This document shows positions 45,694-53,950 of a DNA stretch of 64,000 bases, piece by piece; the stretch's first letter is position 1; each line of letters opens with the position of its first letter. Location of the stretch: positions 1 through 64,000 of the forward strand of contig NZ_JAAGOH010000006.1 of assembly GCF_010499455.1 (NCBI RefSeq), read 5' to 3'. The notes below the pieces were generated by a model. The model was given only the letters and a program-made list of their open reading frames with translations, ran no database searches and was not told the origin of the DNA. Source of the DNA: Ideonella livida. GTDB taxonomy: Bacteria > Pseudomonadota > Gammaproteobacteria > Burkholderiales > Burkholderiaceae_C. The position numbers and the translations under genes are program-made.

Positions 45694-46601
45694 GCGCGGT
45701 ACCGCGGCCCTTTGTGCTGGCCAGCCGCTGGCACGTTCTCTGGCTGTGGCCGGTGCGGCTGTGGGCCGCCTGGCGCCGCCGCCAGGGACACTACGACCGC
45801 GCCACCCTGGCGCTGTGGTGGTGGATGGCCCGCTGGCGCAACACCCCGGCGGCCTGCCAGGAATGGCTGCTGTTCCGCCGCGACCTGGGCTTGCCCTGGC
45901 CACGGCGTGCACGGTACTGCCTGCCCGACGGGCAGCGGGGTCCGGTGCGGCAGCGGCATGCTGCCCTCGATGCCGACGGCGCCCTGCAAGCCCGCCAAGC
46001 CCGGGAACGCGACGCCCTGCAGCGGGCCGTGCGCGCCGCCTGCAGTCAGACCGGTGTGTGTGTGGTGGGCAATGGTGCGGGGCTGCTGGGTCAGGGTCGC
46101 GGCGCCCAGATCGATGCCCACGCCCTGGTGGTGCGCTTCAACCACTGGCCCCGGGACGCCGTGGCCGACCTGGGCCAGCGGGTCGACCTCTGGGTCTGCG
46201 CCCCCGCGGTGGCCATCGCCCCCCGGGGTCCAGGGTTCGAACCGCCGGCCGCGCACTGGACCGTGGTGAGTGGGCCAGGCTGGTGGAGTGCGGCATCGGC
46301 CGGCCACCTGGCGGTGCCGCTGGCGGTATGGCGCACGCTGGTCAAGACACTGAACGCCCCGCCCAGCGCGGGGGTGCTGACCCTGGCCTGGCTGCGGGAG
46401 CTCAACGGCGGCTGGACAGGCCTGCAGGTGACCGGCATCGGCCGCGGGCCGGCCTCCGCCGGCCGCTGGCACCTGGCCCGCGCGGGGCGCCGGCAAGGCG
46501 GTCGCCACGACTGGGGGGCTGAGGCCGCCCTGCTCAGCCGCTGGCGCCGGGAAGGCCTGACCGAACTGCCCCCCTCCGGACACGGCGCGTGGTCCGCATG
46601 A
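45690..46601 (+). CDS. Glycosyltransferase family 29-like (sialyltransferase-like) protein
   Basis: A 303-residue protein whose middle part CVVGNGAGLLGQGRGAQIDAH, followed by ALVVRFNHW, is the donor-binding L-type sialylmotif pattern of family 29 (around residues 124-150), as seen in bacterial relatives of eukaryotic sialyltransferases. The N-terminal 90 residues, with WHVLWLWPVRLWAAWRRR, are Trp/Arg-rich and could be a membrane-associated helix. The remaining motifs are weak, so sialic acid transfer is not certain; another nucleotide-sugar may be used. ATG 45690 overlaps the preceding gene's stop. Confidence 0.6.
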   Translation: MSAVPRPFVLASRWHVLWLWPVRLWAAWRRRQGHYDRATLALWWWMARWRNTPAACQEWLLFRRDLGLPWPRRARYCLPDGQRGPVRQRHAALDADGALQARQARERDALQRAVRAACSQTGVCVVGNGAGLLGQGRGAQIDAHALVVRFNHWPRDAVADLGQRVDLWVCAPAVAIAPRGPGFEPPAAHWTVVSGPGWWSAASAGHLAVPLAVWRTLVKTLNAPPSAGVLTLAWLRELNGGWTGLQVTGIGRGPASAGRWHLARAGRRQGGRHDWGAEAALLSRWRREGLTELPPSGHGAWSA

Positions 46602-46827
46602 GAGAGGTTCCCCTGTCGTCCCGGCGAACCATGGCGTCCCCCGCAGCTTGGGATGCCCTGCGCCGGGCAAGGTCAGCTACAGTGCCCCACGTCCGGCGGC
46701 GCGCCATGGTGGCCGCCCCGGCGCCGGCATCCACTGCGCCGGCCGACAGGACGGTCTGGTTGGATGACGTGGGTTCGGACAAGGGTGCAGTGTTGCAAGG
46801 CGTTGTAATGAGCATGGTTCAGGGGGC

Positions 46828-49485
46828 GTGGACGTGATCGCCGTGCCCCGTCGGTATCTCGATGCGCAGGTCATGCTGATGTCGCTGCGTCTGATCCACG
46901 GCCTCACCCGCTGGACCGGAAAGCCCGAATGGCTGTTGCGCTTCGAGGTCGAGCTGACCCGCTCGGTGGGCCTGTTCGACCGCGACCATTACCTCGGCCA
47001 GCTGGACCCCGGCTCAGTGGGCCAACGTTCAGCCCTGCGCCACTATGTCGAGATTGGCGATGCCCTGGGCCTGTCGCCCAGTCCCCTGTTCGACGTGCAC
47101 CACTACGACCAGCATGGCGGCCCGCGCCACGGCCTGAACCGCCTGCTGCACTACGGACTCATCTCGCGTTTCCAGGGCCGCCTGCCCACGCCCTGGTTCG
47201 ATGCCGAGTACTACCTGCGCACCAACCCGGACGTGGCCCAGTCCGGCACCGACCCGCTGGAACACTTCCAGAAGTGGGGCTGGCGCGACGGCCGCAGCCC
47301 GCTGCCAGGCCTGGATATCCGTCGCCTGATCCAGCAACGCCCGGAACTGCGTGTGCTTCGGGGGCCAGCGCTGGGACTGCTGGCCGCGGACTGGCTGCAG
47401 CACCAGGCGGGCCTGGCCCAGCAAGCGCAGGAAACCCGCCCCCAGCTAGATGCCACTGGCCGGAGCCTGAAGCAGGACGTGCAGGACCCCGCCACCTGGA
47501 GCCGGCTCGAGCCGCGCCGCTGGGACAAGCCGCCCGCCGTGACGGTGCTGGTGCCGGTGTACGCCGGCCACAAGGAAACCCTGCGCTGCCTGTGGTCGGT
47601 GCTGACCGCTCCGGTGCGCACGCCGTTTCGCCGGCTGGTGATCAACGATGCTGGCCCGGTGCCCGAGCTCAATGCCATGCTGCGCAGCCTGGCGGCCCGG
47701 GGCCTGTTCACGCTGGAGCAGAACAAGGCTAACCAGGGTTTCGTGCGGACCGTGAACCGGGGTCTGGCCCTGAGCGGGCAGGACGAGGTGGTGATCCTCA
47801 ACAGCGACACCGAGGTCTACAACGACTGGCTCGACCGCCTGCTCTGGCACGCCGAGCAGTTCCCCCGCCTGGGCACGATCACGCCGTTGTCCAACAACGC
47901 CACCATCTGCTCCTACCCGGAATGGCTGGGCGACAACCGCCTGCCGCTGGAGCTGGACCACGCCGAGCTTGACCGCCTGGCGGCGGTGGCCAATGCCCGC
48001 AGCCATGTGGAGGCGCCCACCGGCGTGGGCTTCTGCATGTACATCCGCCGGCAGGCGCTGCTGGAGACCGGCACACTGGACGAGCGGCGCTTTGGCCGCG
48101 GCTACGGCGAGGAGAACGACCTGTGCCAGCGCATGCTGCGCAAGGGCTGGCGCAATGGCCTGGCCTGCGATGTGTACGTGCGCCACGTCGGCTCGGTCAG
48201 CTTCAAGGCCGAAGCCCAGCAGCGCACGGAAAAGGCGCTCAAGACCCTCTCGCGCCTGCACCCGCAGTACCTGGGTGATGTGCAGCGCTTCATCGTCGAG
48301 GACCCGGTCAAGCTCCACCGCGCCCGCCTGGACCTGGCGCGTCTGCAGCGCAAATGCACCGAACGCAATGTGCTGCTGGTCTGCCACAACCGCGGCGGCG
48401 GCACCGAGCGGCACCTGGTGGAGCAGGCCGAGAGCCTGGACCAAGAAGGCTGCGGCGTGTTTGAGATGCGGCCGTCCTCCCAGACGGGCTGCGTGGCCAT
48501 CACCCACGCCGGATTGTTCGGCTTGCCCAACCTGGCGGCCATCCCGCTCTTTCCGGGCCAGTTGCTCAAGGAAGTGCTGCAGACCCTGGCGATTTCCGAA
48601 CTGCACATCCACCACCTGATCGACTTTCCACCCTCGGCGGGCCCGCAGCTGGCCGAGGTCTGTGCAGACCTGGGCATCGCCTTGCGGCTGGCCATCCATG
48701 ATTACTACACGGTCTGCCCGAGGGTGAACCTGGTGGACGCCAGCGGCCGCTACTGCGGCGAACCGACAGCCTCGGGTTGTAACCAGTGCCTGGCCGCCGA
48801 CCGTCTGGGCGAAACCGTGGGCAGCATCGAGTCCTGGCGGGAGGCCTCGGCACAGTTGCTGGCTGCGGCCCAGCGCGTGGTGGTGCCCTCGGGCGATGTG
48901 GCGCGGCGCCTGCGCACCCTGCTGCCGGCGCTGGCCGTCGAGGTGGAACCGCACGACCAGATCACGCCGGCTCACGTGCTGCAGATGCCCCCGCCTCAGG
49001 AGGGCATGCCGCTGCGCCTGCTGGTGATCGGGGCGATCAACCGCATCAAGGGCTTTGAGGTGGTGGCCGGCCTGGCCCGGGAAATCCGGCAGCAGGCAGC
49101 CCCCATCAGCCTGGGACTGCTGGGCTTTTCCTCCGACGATGCCGTGCTGGCCGGGCTGGGCGTGACCCTGCACGGTCGCTACTTCGACCATGAACTGCCC
49201 CAGCGCATCACCGAGTTGGACCCGCACCTGATCCTGGTGCCCTCCATCTGGCCGGAAACCTACTGCTACGTGCTCTCCGGCGCCCTGTCGTGCAACCGGA
49301 GGGTGATGGTGTTCGACCTGGGCGCCCAGGCCGAGCGGGTCCGGAAACACCATCCGCAGCATGTGGTCGTGCCACTGGCCTTGTCTGAGCATCCTGAGCA
49401 TCTGCTGCAGCGCCTGACCTGGGAGCTCAAGCAGGTCGCGCCGCCCGCCGGGGTACGCAGACCGCAGCCCCAGGACACTCCATAA
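46828..49485 (+). CDS. Bifunctional glycosyltransferase, GT2 fused to GT4
   Basis: An 885-residue chain with three parts. Residues about 50-170 hold repeats of the type FDRDHYL / FDAEYYLRTNPDVAQSGTDP, a motif common in polysaccharide glycosyltransferases. A GT2 (GT-A) domain starts at about 237 (AVTVLVPVYAGHKETLRCL), with VILNSDTEVYNDW as its DxD-like site. A GT4-like GT-B domain starts at about 514 (RNVLLVCHNRGGGTERHL) and includes LLVIGAINRIKGFEVVAGL and ILVPSIWPETYCYVLSGAL. It would add two sugars in sequence or form a repeated disaccharide. Start is GTG at 46828 after AGGGGG; a GTG two codons later is also possible. Confidence 0.82.
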   Translation: MDVIAVPRRYLDAQVMLMSLRLIHGLTRWTGKPEWLLRFEVELTRSVGLFDRDHYLGQLDPGSVGQRSALRHYVEIGDALGLSPSPLFDVHHYDQHGGPRHGLNRLLHYGLISRFQGRLPTPWFDAEYYLRTNPDVAQSGTDPLEHFQKWGWRDGRSPLPGLDIRRLIQQRPELRVLRGPALGLLAADWLQHQAGLAQQAQETRPQLDATGRSLKQDVQDPATWSRLEPRRWDKPPAVTVLVPVYAGHKETLRCLWSVLTAPVRTPFRRLVINDAGPVPELNAMLRSLAARGLFTLEQNKANQGFVRTVNRGLALSGQDEVVILNSDTEVYNDWLDRLLWHAEQFPRLGTITPLSNNATICSYPEWLGDNRLPLELDHAELDRLAAVANARSHVEAPTGVGFCMYIRRQALLETGTLDERRFGRGYGEENDLCQRMLRKGWRNGLACDVYVRHVGSVSFKAEAQQRTEKALKTLSRLHPQYLGDVQRFIVEDPVKLHRARLDLARLQRKCTERNVLLVCHNRGGGTERHLVEQAESLDQEGCGVFEMRPSSQTGCVAITHAGLFGLPNLAAIPLFPGQLLKEVLQTLAISELHIHHLIDFPPSAGPQLAEVCADLGIALRLAIHDYYTVCPRVNLVDASGRYCGEPTASGCNQCLAADRLGETVGSIESWREASAQLLAAAQRVVVPSGDVARRLRTLLPALAVEVEPHDQITPAHVLQMPPPQEGMPLRLLVIGAINRIKGFEVVAGLAREIRQQAAPISLGLLGFSSDDAVLAGLGVTLHGRYFDHELPQRITELDPHLILVPSIWPETYCYVLSGALSCNRRVMVFDLGAQAERVRKHHPQHVVVPLALSEHPEHLLQRLTWELKQVAPPAGVRRPQPQDTP

Positions 49486-49506
49486 GCCCCTGCACGCCAC
49501 AAGCTT

Positions 49507-49532
49507 GCCCATCAGGTCAACCCCTGATTGGC
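49507..49532. terminator. Hairpin between the GT2-GT4 gene and kpsM
   Basis: Imperfect inverted repeat with 10-base arms (one mismatch; GCCCATCAGG against CCTGATTGGC) in the 155-base gap. Weak evidence for a terminator or attenuator; the kpsM transcript may start after it. Confidence 0.4.
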
Positions 49533-49640
49533 AGGCTCTTCCGTCCTTGCGGTGAATCCAGACCGTCAGACTCTTGCACTACAGTCTGGGCCGCGTTCCC
49601 GCCCCGTCCCTTCATCCTTTCGTCCAGGTTCACCCCCATC

Positions 49641-50432
49641 GTGCAACAGCGTTCCGCATGGCAGATCCAGCGCGCCGTCGTCTTCGCGCTCGTCATGAGA
49701 GAGCTCAAAACCCGCCTGGGGGGGCGCTGGATGGGCGTGGTCTGGCTGGTGGGCGAGCCGCTGGCCGCCATGACGGTGATGCTGTGGTTGCGCACCGACA
49801 TCCGCGACCGCACCGAGCGGGCCGGCTACGACATGGTGATCTACACCATGGTGTCGCTGCTGCCCTTTCTGATGTTCCGCAACCTGTGGACCCAGATCAG
49901 CCGGGCGATCACCTCCAACTCGGCACTGTTCATCTACAAGCAGGTCAAGCCGCTGGACACCGCCTGGGCGCGGACCATCGTCGAGCTGATCATCAAATTC
50001 CTGGTCTACGGCATCGCCTTCATGGTGGCCAGCCGCCTGGACTACGGCCCGGTGTGGCCGCGGGACACGCTGGGCTACCTGACGGTGATTCTGCTGTTCA
50101 CCATTCTGGGCTTCTCCATCGGCCTGATCAGCTGCGTGGTCGTCCATTTCGTGCCGCGGCTGTCGGTGCTGATCAGCCTGACCCAGATGCCGCTGTACCT
50201 GCTGTCGGGCGCCCTGTTCCGGGTGGACAACCTGCCGCCGACCGTGGTGCAGGTGCTGATGTGGAACCCGCTGCTGCACCTCACCGAGCTCTCGCGGCTG
50301 TTCTTCCTGTCGGGTTATCCCATCATGCGAGGCATTGAGTTTGCCTACCCGGTGAAGTTCACGGTCGTGCTGACCTTCCTGGCTGTCTGCACTTACTGGG
50401 TCAACCGCCAGGAACTGGCCGGCCGCAGCTGA
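49641..50432 (+). CDS. kpsM: Capsular polysaccharide ABC transporter permease KpsM
   Basis: Inner-membrane channel that exports capsule polysaccharide. The 263 residues have about six transmembrane helices; the start VVFALVMRELKTRLGGRWMGVVWLVGEPLA is typical of the ABC-2 permease group, with an amphipathic cytoplasmic first helix, and SLLPFLMFRNLW and QMPLYLLSGALFRVDNLPP also fit. Start codon GTG at 49641. It is followed four bases later by kpsT; together they form the transporter pair of a group 2/3 type capsule. Confidence 0.9.
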   Translation: MQQRSAWQIQRAVVFALVMRELKTRLGGRWMGVVWLVGEPLAAMTVMLWLRTDIRDRTERAGYDMVIYTMVSLLPFLMFRNLWTQISRAITSNSALFIYKQVKPLDTAWARTIVELIIKFLVYGIAFMVASRLDYGPVWPRDTLGYLTVILLFTILGFSIGLISCVVVHFVPRLSVLISLTQMPLYLLSGALFRVDNLPPTVVQVLMWNPLLHLTELSRLFFLSGYPIMRGIEFAYPVKFTVVLTFLAVCTYWVNRQELAGRS

Positions 50433-50436
50433 CGCC

Positions 50437-51123
50437 ATGATCGAATTCGTCAACCTCACCAAGTACTACCCGACGCGCTTCGGCAGGTACTACGTCTTCC
50501 GGGATCTGAATTTCCGCTTTCCGGACGGCATCAACGTCGGGCTGATGGGCCTCAACGGCGCCGGCAAGAGCACGCTGATGCGGATCATGGCGGGGTTGTC
50601 TGCCCCTTCCCGGGGCCACTTCCGCTGCGACAAGACCATTTCCTGGCCTGTCGGCTCCGGCGCCGGGTTGCAAGGTTCCCTGACCCCGCGGGACAACGCC
50701 CGCTTCGTCTGCCGGCTGTTCGGGCTCACCCGCCGCGAGGTGGAAGAGCGGGTGGAATACGTTGAACGCTTCGCGGAGATCGGCAACTTCTTCGACATGC
50801 CGCTCAAGGCCTGCTCCTCAGGCATGCGGGGTCGGGTGGCCTTCGGCCTGAGCATGGCCTTCGACTTCGACTACTACCTGATCGACGAGGCCATGGCTGC
50901 GGGCGACGCCACCTTCCGCGCCCGTGCCAAGGCCACCTTTGAAAGCAAGATCGCACGGAGCAACGTGATCATGGTCTCCCACAACATCAAGGACATCCAG
51001 GAGATGTGCCACAACGTGGTGATCTTGCATGACGGACAGGCCACGCTCTACGAGAACGTCGCGGAAGGACTCGACATCTACATGACCATGCAGAAGAAGA
51101 TCAAGCAGGCACGCAGCAAATGA
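50437..51123 (+). CDS. kpsT: Capsular polysaccharide ABC transporter ATP-binding protein KpsT
   Basis: ATPase of the capsule exporter. 228 residues: start IEFVNLTKYYPTRFGRYYVF, Walker A GLNGAGKS (38-45), a shortened signature SSGMRGRVAFGLS, Walker B YYLIDEAM and VSHNIKDIQEMC. The modified signature (SSGM in place of LSGG) is the KpsT pattern. There is no long C-terminal carbohydrate-recognition domain, so chain-end recognition of the Wzt type is not expected. The stop overlaps the kpsE start by four bases. Confidence 0.92.
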   Translation: MIEFVNLTKYYPTRFGRYYVFRDLNFRFPDGINVGLMGLNGAGKSTLMRIMAGLSAPSRGHFRCDKTISWPVGSGAGLQGSLTPRDNARFVCRLFGLTRREVEERVEYVERFAEIGNFFDMPLKACSSGMRGRVAFGLSMAFDFDYYLIDEAMAAGDATFRARAKATFESKIARSNVIMVSHNIKDIQEMCHNVVILHDGQATLYENVAEGLDIYMTMQKKIKQARSK

Positions 51124-52232
51124 AGAAGCTCGCCCAACTCCGGCGCCACTGGCCCTTGCTGGTATTCGTGATCCTGCCTTCGCTGCTGGCCGGGCTGTAC
51201 TACAGCCTGGTGGCGCAGGACCGCTACGCCAGCCGTGCGGCCATCAGCGTGCGCGACATCTCCGGCATGTCTTCCAGCAGCTCGACCAGCAGCGGCCTGG
51301 GCAGCCTGATTGGCGGCTCGGCCAGCGCTGCCTTCGGCGACATGCTCTCGCTCAACGCCTACATCCACTCGTCGCAGATGCTGCAACGGCTGGAGGAGCG
51401 GCTGCAACTGCGCCAGCACTACGAGTCGCCTGCCGTGGACTTCGTCTACCGCTTGCCCAAGGACGCGCCGGCCGAGAAGTTCCTGGCGTATTTCGTCAGC
51501 CGTGTGGACGTGCACTTTGACGACCTGACCGGCGTGCTGGTCGTCGAGGCCCAGGCCTTCGACCGTGAGATGTCGCGCAAGCTCAACCAGGCGATCCTGG
51601 AAGAAAGCGAGCGCTTCCTCAACGACTACATGCACCGCATCGCCGACGAACGCCGGCGCTTTGCGGAATCGGAAGTCGAGTCCAGCAAGAAGCGGCTGCA
51701 GGCCGCCAAGAAGGAAGTGCTGGAATTCCAGGTCAAGCATCGCCTGCTGGACCCCGTGCTGCAGGCCAGCGCCAACAGCTCCCTGACCGCCAGCCTGCAG
51801 GCCACGCTGTCCGGACACGAAACCGCGTTGAACGCCGCCCTGGCCTACCTCAGCGAGGACTCTTACCAGGTGCGCAACCTGCGCAGCCAGATCGCCGCCA
51901 CCAAGGCCCAGATCGCCGCGGAGTCCCTGCGTGCCACCGCCAGCACCGGCGGCGCGCAGCTGGCGGCGCTGCAGATCGAGTACCAGGCCCTGGTGAGCAA
52001 GGCCGCCTTCGCGGAGGAGGCGCTCAAGACCGCCCAGATCAGCTACGAGTCGGCGCGGATGGACACCATGCGCAAGCTCAAGACCCTGGTCGTCATGGAG
52101 CCGCCCACCTTGCCCGGCTTGGCCGCCTACCCCAAGCGCCTCTATGACTTCCTGTCATTTTTTGTTGGCTGCCTGATGCTGTTCACCATCGTCAAGTTGC
52201 TGATCGCCACCGTGCTCGAACACCAGGACTGA
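51120..52232 (+). CDS. kpsE: Capsule export inner-membrane protein KpsE (polysaccharide co-polymerase 3)
   Basis: Bridges the transporter to the outer-membrane channel across the periplasm. The 370 residues have a transmembrane helix at about 13-31 (LLVFVILPSLLAGLYYSLV), a long periplasmic part with predicted coiled coil from about 175 to 310 (ESEVESSKKRLQAAKKEVLEF and later repeats), and a second transmembrane helix near the C-terminus (about 340-362), the two-helix plan of KpsE/BexC. Start ATG 51120 overlaps the kpsT stop. It is followed five bases later by the export channel gene. Confidence 0.9.
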   Translation: MKKLAQLRRHWPLLVFVILPSLLAGLYYSLVAQDRYASRAAISVRDISGMSSSSSTSSGLGSLIGGSASAAFGDMLSLNAYIHSSQMLQRLEERLQLRQHYESPAVDFVYRLPKDAPAEKFLAYFVSRVDVHFDDLTGVLVVEAQAFDREMSRKLNQAILEESERFLNDYMHRIADERRRFAESEVESSKKRLQAAKKEVLEFQVKHRLLDPVLQASANSSLTASLQATLSGHETALNAALAYLSEDSYQVRNLRSQIAATKAQIAAESLRATASTGGAQLAALQIEYQALVSKAAFAEEALKTAQISYESARMDTMRKLKTLVVMEPPTLPGLAAYPKRLYDFLSFFVGCLMLFTIVKLLIATVLEHQD

Positions 52233-52237
52233 CCGCC

Positions 52238-53950
52238 ATGCGTCCTCGACTCCACATCCTCCACGCCTGGCTGCTGGCGGCGGCCTGCCTGCTGCCAGGC
52301 CTGGCCCAGTCGCAGACCCCGCCGCAGGGCACCGGCACCGCCTCGTCCGCCGCCCCAGCGGGGGCCAACGCGCAGCCACCCACCGCCGCCGCACCGGCCA
52401 CCGGTGAGCTGGCGCTGGGTTCCGGCAGCCCCGGCATGGTCCAGCCCGTGACCAACCCGTATGCCCCGCCCAAGGCGGTGGTGTTCGGCTCGCAGATGTT
52501 CACCGGCCGTTTCGCCGCGTTGAACTTCACCGGCTTCAATCCCGATTACCAGCTCTCCGTGGGCGACCGGGTGCTGGTGCGCATGTGGGGCGCCATCACC
52601 TATGACGCCGCCCAGAACATCGACGCCCAGGGCAATGTGTTCATTCCCAACGTGGGCCCCATCCAGGTGCTGGGAGTGCGCAACCAGGACCTGAACCGCC
52701 AGGTCGAGGAGCAGGTTCGCCGCACCTTCAAGTCCAACGTCGGCGTCTACGCCACGCTGGATTCGGCCCAGCCCGTCAAGGTCTATGTCACCGGCTTCGT
52801 CCGCGCGCCAGGCCTCTACGGCGGCCTGTCCTCCGACTCGGTGCTGGCCTTCCTGGACAAGGCCGGTGGCATCGACCCGGACCGCGGCTCCTACCTCAAG
52901 GTGCAGATCCTGCGGCAAGGCAAGCCGCGCGCGGAGCTCAACCTCTACGACTTCCTGCTGCTGGGCAAACTCGAGCGGCTGCAGTTCCAGGACGGCGACA
53001 CGGTGGTGGTGCAGGCGCGCCGTCATGCGGTCACCGTGACGGGTGAGGCCCAGAACGCCTATGTGTTCGAGATCGAGGCCGACGCCGTCCCCGCCTCGAC
53101 CGTGACCGCGCTGGCCCTGCCCAAGGCCAACGCCACCCACCTGAGCGTGGTGCGCAACACCGGCGTGGAGCTCAAGAGCGAATACCACCGCCTGGGCGAG
53201 CTGGGCGCGGTGCGCATCCAGAGCGGTGACGTGGTCACTTTCACCGCCGACAAGTACACCACCACCCTCCTGGTGCGTGTCGAAGGCGCCCAGATGGGCG
53301 AGCGCTCCTTGGTGCTGCCGGCCGGCGCCACCCTGGGCGACCTGCTGTCACGGTTGACGCCTTCACCCAACGCCAACATGGCCGCGCTGCAACTGTTCCG
53401 CCGCTCGGTGCAGGCACGGCAGCGCCAGACCCTGGAGATCACGCTGCGCAACCTGGAGACCGCGGCGCTGACCGCCCGGTCGGCCACCAGCGAGGAGGCC
53501 GCACTGCGCAAGGTCGAGGCCGACATGATGTTGTCCTTCGTCACGCGGGCACGCAGCGTCCAGCCCCTGGGGCAGGTGGTGCTCAGCGATCCTCAGGAAG
53601 CCCGCAAGCTGATCCTGGAGGACGGTGACACGATCAACATCCCCGAGAAGACCAACCTGGTGCTGGTCAGCGGCGAGGTCCTGTTCCCCAACGCCATCGT
53701 CTTCAGCGAGCGCAACGGGCTGGATGAGTACATCACCCAGGCCGGCGGCTATACCCAGAGCGCGGACACCTCCAAGCGCCTGGTCCTGCGCGCCAACGGC
53801 AGCGTGGCCGCCGTCGGCGAGCTGCCCCGGCCGGGCGACGAGATCATGATCCTGCCCAAGATCGACTCCAAGAACCTGGAAGTCACCCGTGGCATCACCT
53901 CCATCATCTACCAGATCGCCGTCGCGGCGAAGGTCGCACTGAGCCTGTGA
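52238..53950 (+). CDS. kpsD: Polysaccharide export outer-membrane protein KpsD-like (SLBB)
   Basis: Outer-membrane channel component for capsule export. The 570-residue precursor has a signal peptide (1-26, ending AQSQ), an Ala/Pro-rich stretch, the polysaccharide export domain (about 100-200, with YQLSVGDRVLVRMWG and NVFIPNVGPIQVLGVRNQDLNRQV), then SLBB ligand-binding repeats, one with VYVTGFVRAPGLYGGLSSDSVLAFLDKAGGI and another near the C-terminus (LVSGEVLFPNAIVFSERNGLDEYITQAGG). ATG 52238. The stop overlaps the following glycosyltransferase start (TGATG). Confidence 0.9.
   Translation: MRPRLHILHAWLLAAACLLPGLAQSQTPPQGTGTASSAAPAGANAQPPTAAAPATGELALGSGSPGMVQPVTNPYAPPKAVVFGSQMFTGRFAALNFTGFNPDYQLSVGDRVLVRMWGAITYDAAQNIDAQGNVFIPNVGPIQVLGVRNQDLNRQVEEQVRRTFKSNVGVYATLDSAQPVKVYVTGFVRAPGLYGGLSSDSVLAFLDKAGGIDPDRGSYLKVQILRQGKPRAELNLYDFLLLGKLERLQFQDGDTVVVQARRHAVTVTGEAQNAYVFEIEADAVPASTVTALALPKANATHLSVVRNTGVELKSEYHRLGELGAVRIQSGDVVTFTADKYTTTLLVRVEGAQMGERSLVLPAGATLGDLLSRLTPSPNANMAALQLFRRSVQARQRQTLEITLRNLETAALTARSATSEEAALRKVEADMMLSFVTRARSVQPLGQVVLSDPQEARKLILEDGDTINIPEKTNLVLVSGEVLFPNAIVFSERNGLDEYITQAGGYTQSADTSKRLVLRANGSVAAVGELPRPGDEIMILPKIDSKNLEVTRGITSIIYQIAVAAKVALSL

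Noticed and set aside
46589-46837. 82-residue frame between the GT29-like and GT2-GT4 genes
   Set aside because: Arg/Ala-rich, no ribosome-binding site and no conservation that I can see; treated as a 226-base non-coding, probably promoter-bearing gap.
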